Assembly: GCA_012064415.1 (NCBI GenBank) | Contig: SSNU01000042.1 | Location: 591,822-655,821 of the forward strand | Origin: Gyrodactylus bullatarudis | Taxonomy: Eukaryota; Platyhelminthes; Monogenea; Gyrodactylidea; Gyrodactylidae | Direction: 5' to 3' | DNA length: 64,000 nucleotides | Shown: positions 55,015 to 64,000 of the stretch, one piece after another | Numbering within the stretch: position 1 is the first letter of the stretch | How the letters are laid out: every line of letters starts with the position of its first letter | Made by a program: the position numbers and the translations under genes | The notes under the pieces: generated by a model | The model's input: the letters and a program-made list of their open reading frames with translations, nothing else | Database searches by the model: none | Told to the model about the DNA's origin: nothing

Positions 55015-56277
55015 ATGGTTGCCAATGAATTCCTTGATTATATAAGGACATTTTCCGCCACCAACTTTGTAGGCGTTGAAGATTTGGCAGATAAAGCGAA
55101 TTTCCAATGGAATGTAATCGTTTTATTACTCTCGATGATTCTGGTTACAATGAAGCAGTATTTTATGAGCCCCCTTGTATGTTATATACCAAATTCACCA
55201 ACTGGTAACGGCATCGAAAATTACATAACAAACATGTGCTGGGCAGAAGGAACATATGCTTGGGATCAAGGAGACCTTTCTCTTTTGTATGATGAAACCA
55301 AGTTTGACGATGCCAAGTTGATTAAACTCTCGTATTATCAATGGGTCCCCCTGATTCTTGGCCTACAAGCCATTTTATTTTACCTCCCTAGAATTATTTG
55401 GTCAATTTACGTGTATAATAGAACCGGACTCGACTTGGAGGGGTTAATAAAAATGGCAAATTTGGCGTACCGAGAACCAGATGAAAATCGTCTCAAGAGT
55501 GTATTGCATATTGCCAGAAATTTGGAGCTCTTACTATTTAGTCGGCGTGGTCTTAAGAATTACAATCCTAGGAGATTTAGAGACCGCCTGCCGTCTAAAC
55601 GTCATGGAAACAATTTAATATTTTACTACATTCTAGTTAAACTCATCTATGTTCTCATTGGCATTCTAGAACTTGTAACAATGCACTATTTCTTACAGTT
55701 CAACAAGTACAGCGGGTATTACCTCTTTGGTATTCAACTGTTGGCAGATTTGATAGGCGGAAGGAAGTGGCCAGTGACCAACATATTTCCTCGCATCGGA
55801 GTGTGTATGCATTCAGTTCAAAATGTCGGAGCTGTCAACTACATCTTCGCCCAGTGTGTTCTACCAATCAACATGCTGAATGAAAAGGTTTACATTTTCC
55901 TATTCATATTTCAGACATTGGTCTTGATGCTGACAGTTTGTAGTATTCCTTTGTGGATTTTTCGCATGATCCCTGGTAAAGGACAGCGTAGTTTCATCAA
56001 GCGTTACCTAAAGATTGCTGACACGTATGAGAAGGGTAATTCCAGGCAAAAGAAAATGATCAATGCATTCATCGAAAGTTTCCTTCGTTCCGATGGAAGT
56101 TTCCTCTTACGAATGCTGTCGATGAACGCGGGAGACTTGATCACAGTTGAGATCGTATGCTGCCTGTATCAGCGGTACAATCTAAACTCAATAAAGAAAG
56201 ACTTCCGAGGAACTACAATAAAACTCAAACTCGAACAACCTAAACCGAATTACAAGTTTATATCGATAAAAATATGA
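55015..56277 (+). CDS. Innexin gap-junction channel protein
   Basis: Intronless gene of 420 residues; the ATG at 55015 (MVANEFLDYIRTFSAT) gives the normal innexin N-terminus and size, although the frame is open further upstream. Four membrane segments: WNVIVLLLSMILVTMKQYF, then the hallmark YYQWVPLILGLQAILFYLP, LIFYYILVKLIYVLIGILEL, and VYIFLFIFQTLVLMLTVC. The first extracellular loop has two cysteines (PLVCYIPN and NMCWAEGTY), and the second has the pair CMHSVQ and IFAQCVLPIN, as required for docking of hemichannels. The YYQWVP box is diagnostic. It would form intercellular channels in the plasma membrane. Converges on the PKC gene with about 260 bp between stops. Confidence 0.96.
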   Translation: MVANEFLDYIRTFSATNFVGVEDLADKANFQWNVIVLLLSMILVTMKQYFMSPLVCYIPNSPTGNGIENYITNMCWAEGTYAWDQGDLSLLYDETKFDDAKLIKLSYYQWVPLILGLQAILFYLPRIIWSIYVYNRTGLDLEGLIKMANLAYREPDENRLKSVLHIARNLELLLFSRRGLKNYNPRRFRDRLPSKRHGNNLIFYYILVKLIYVLIGILELVTMHYFLQFNKYSGYYLFGIQLLADLIGGRKWPVTNIFPRIGVCMHSVQNVGAVNYIFAQCVLPINMLNEKVYIFLFIFQTLVLMLTVCSIPLWIFRMIPGKGQRSFIKRYLKIADTYEKGNSRQKKMINAFIESFLRSDGSFLLRMLSMNAGDLITVEIVCCLYQRYNLNSIKKDFRGTTIKLKLEQPKPNYKFISIKI

Positions 56278-56536
56278 GGATTTTCTTTATTGAACTCATC
56301 GCGCAGAAGAGAAATAAATAAATTTAAAATTCAATTCATTAGGGTTTTCTAAAAATATCTCATAATAATTACATGAGTAACGATAAATTATCAAGCAATC
56401 ATATACGTCAAATAAACTATAGTTTCAATCTTTAACAAGGGTAAATGTGTATCATAGTAATATCTCGTTGCTTTTAATTCGAGGTCGTTAGGGGACGTTG
56501 TCAACAGAGCGTCTGGCTGGTCTATTCACTCCTTCG

Positions 56537-61478
<4,942 letters not shown>

Positions 61479-64000
61479 CTATCAATAGGATAAGATTGTA
61501 GATTAGACAAGGTGATAGTTAACTTTTACTCTTTCTCAAACAGAGTTAACTCATTAGGCCACAAACTTGCATATTTTAGCTCAGTTGACTCTAAAACGTA
61601 GGAATTCCCTTCCAAAAACTAATGAATGAATAAGTTTTCATCACATATTTTTATATACATATTCTGAGCTGTATCTGAATATATTATATTTCAATATTCA
61701 AGGGTTAATTTAGAAATATTTCACAAAGATAAATTTTATCAGTTTCAACTATAAAACTGTTTTGGAAATGGAAAAAATCTCTCATCTTTTAATTATATTT
61801 CAAAATATGCTTGAATAAGTCAAAATGGGCAGAAAAAATACATGTTTTCAAAATTCTAAATACACATACTCATATTTTGAAAAGATTTTTGTGCATATTT
61901 CTTTTGGCCCTTGACATAATTTTAAGTGACCAGAAGTTATCTTCCCCTAATGGCTATGCTAGGCTGACTAACTCTTGTTTATCTTGACAACAAAAAGAAG
62001 TTGATTGTAAATTAAAATCCATCATCAACAGCTCAAGTTAAAGGGTGGGAAAATATGATGTGTTTAGTGTAGATGCTTTATGATAGATTTATAAAGGCCT
62101 AGTAGAGACAATGAATTGTATGCGTATCGATTCCTTTCTGCATCGTGTAGACAGCAACCCTTGAGCTGTAACACGTATAAGAAGAGAATTAAGGATTCAA
62201 ATATCAGCATTTTCAAGGATCAATAATAATGATATATATATAATCCATTTAACAAAAAGACTGTATTGATTTTCTGGCAGTTGAATTAGAAGAAAGATCA
62301 AAATTACAATTCCTTAGAGATCACGTGATTCATTACACAGCAAATGAAAGAAATGCTGGCCATGATCATAAAGCCTCTATAAAATGCCCGTATCTCTAGG
62401 AGACATGGAAATGTTAACACACAGGTATTTTGATAGTCAAGTCCCTGTGTTAATTGGGCATAGTGTTTTCAATTCTAGTCCATGCCATTAGAGATTTCAC
62501 AACTGTTGATATAAATAGGCAATCCACAAGACTATTTTGCTTCACTTACATTTCCCGGTCTCAATCTCATTTTGAAGATAATCAATAACTAAGCATTTTT
62601 TCCCCATGAGTCCATACAAAATTTTTGAACACGCGCCAAGATTTTTTCAATGAATTTTACTACGGAAAAAAAGAAAGGAATTTTCGATGATTTCTGGGAA
62701 TTTCGTAAATCAGACATGAAAAATTCTCATGTGCGTTTCTCGGTTGAAACATCAATTTTATACCAATTTTTCTCCATTTTCTCAATAGAAATCATGAAAA
62801 GGGTTAATATAGAAGCTGTAGGAAATAGTTTTGCATTCTACTCATAAGCGACAGTTATTTTTTTATTTTTACGAGAGAAAATCGTCAATGTTTCTTTTAA
62901 GAATTGTAGCCCTAGCAACGAATCCAACTAGCTCTATAGTAGTTAACTTAATTTTAGCAATAACAAGACGTGGGAGAGGAGATATTTAAACTGTTAGAAC
63001 CTCTCAAGTTGTCCAGTTGTATTATATTATCGCAAGTATTCTTTTCTTACTGCATCATCACCAGAGGGGGTAGAGGCAAAAGAAAAGAATATTTTAGCTA
63101 AAAATTTAAACATTTAATCTTTCTACATCAAAAATTAAGAGATACATTCTATTTTTATTAGAACAACTACACTAAAAGCTGTCTCAGTGTACTCTGGTCT
63201 AATTAGTCTAATGTATAGATGAAGAGAATAGATTTATTTTTCCAAACTTTTTTCTCATTTCGAATGTTTGTAGAATTGTATTCCCCATTTGGCTAAGTAC
63301 TAATTAGAAAGTAGGTAGCAGATGTTATTGGTCAAGGAGCTATGAACCAATCAGGGAATACTAGAGACCAAATTAATTAAAGAGTATGTTTGAAAATCAA
63401 GTAAATATCAAAGTAAGAAGCTTATATAAAGTTACTATAGAATACCGGTTAGATATGAATAGATTTTATGCTAAGATGACTGAATCCCCTGATTTGGTTA
63501 TATCATTTGAGAACTTAAAGTTGGGAATCTATGATTTTACAGTTTGAACAAATTAATTCATGAAAAACTAGCTGATCCGAACCTGCTACGCAGTGTTCCC
63601 TAAAAAACTTTTATTTTTGTATGAAGACTAAGAAATTGAAGCTTAGATTGGACCAATGAGAAGCAAGCTTAATTGTTAAAAATGAAGCCATCTGATTGGT
63701 CAGTCACTTTTTCGGTTCTGATCGAGATTACAGCCCAACTAAGGCAAAATCTAGAAATATTTTTCACTACGAACATGGTGCGTGGGGTAATCTATAACTG
63801 GTTAAAATTTTATCAAAATTGGTTGCGTAGTTTAGGCGCCCATAGGCTCACAAAATCAACTTTAATTTTTTAATAATATATATAGATATGGTCCTTTTCG
63901 ATTTGGGCCAAAGATCCCAATTTTTCAAACTTTGAACTGAGAATTTTTATTGATTTGAAAGTGACAATGTGGTCATGAAAATTAAACAAGAAAACTGAAT
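61479..64000. other. PKC upstream intron or flank, no exon found
   Basis: No sequence for the preceding kinase exon (the lobe ending LHSCFQ) was found on the minus strand, so a long intron of more than 2.5 kb probably runs off the window. Near 63570 a stretch reading CTAGCTGATCCGAACCTGCTACGCAGTG looks like a dispersed-repeat end. 63880-64000 resembles 1-190. Confidence 0.5.

Overview
The window is nuclear DNA of an AT-rich invertebrate. Spliced genes, canonical GT-AG introns, animal-specific families (a Notch ligand, an innexin, a conventional protein kinase C) and several animal-type transposons show this. Innexin makes a protostome-like or other non-vertebrate animal likely. Many introns are extremely short: 28, 30, 30, 32 and 39 nt are forced by reading frame. 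Introns near 26 nt have been described in dicyemid mesozoans, and micro-exon genes are best known from parasitic flatworms. I cannot fix the species from the sequence.

Layout. (1) 1-4394: an almost empty AT-rich flank carrying one apparently intact Tc1-type transposon (2400-3935). (2) 4395-22654: a compact housekeeping block. In order it holds TMEM201/Samp1 (-), ABCF2 (+), a very short DSL-type Notch ligand (+), a small secreted ORF (+), mitochondrial release-factor homologue MTRFR (-), a FIRRM-like helical protein (+), D-aminoacyl-tRNA deacylase DTD1 (+), a free-standing CNOT1 MIF4G-like domain (+), ALDH6A1 (-) and mitochondrial-type alanyl-tRNA synthetase (+). Three head-to-head pairs share promoter gaps of 94-151 bp. 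(3) 22655-54819: apparently gene-poor, but it hides the main discovery, a tandem cluster of micro-exon genes. Three full copies (A 24433-33706, B 34482-38570, C 45044-51993) and one 5'-truncated copy (D 53905-54819) each read on the + strand through tens of exons of 6-48 nt. Nearly all are multiples of three, all are in phase 0, and each is flanked by good splice sites; only the last exons carry stops. Exon lengths and residues match slot by slot between copies. The copies are interrupted by LINE, hAT-like, Tigger/pogo, Penelope-like and foldback elements. A small family of minus-strand exons with basic C-termini lies between and inside them. (4) 54820-64000: an intronless innexin (+) converging on the 3' end of a conventional PKC gene (-), whose 5' exons lie outside the window.

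The housekeeping block mixes mitochondrial translation quality control (MTRFR, DTD1, AARS2), mitochondrial valine catabolism (ALDH6A1) and nuclear-envelope or genome-maintenance functions. It shows no operon logic beyond tight spacing. The micro-exon cluster has no family I recognise. Its products would be about 210-250 residue, charged, leucine-rich and probably helical proteins that could be diversified by exon skipping without frame loss.
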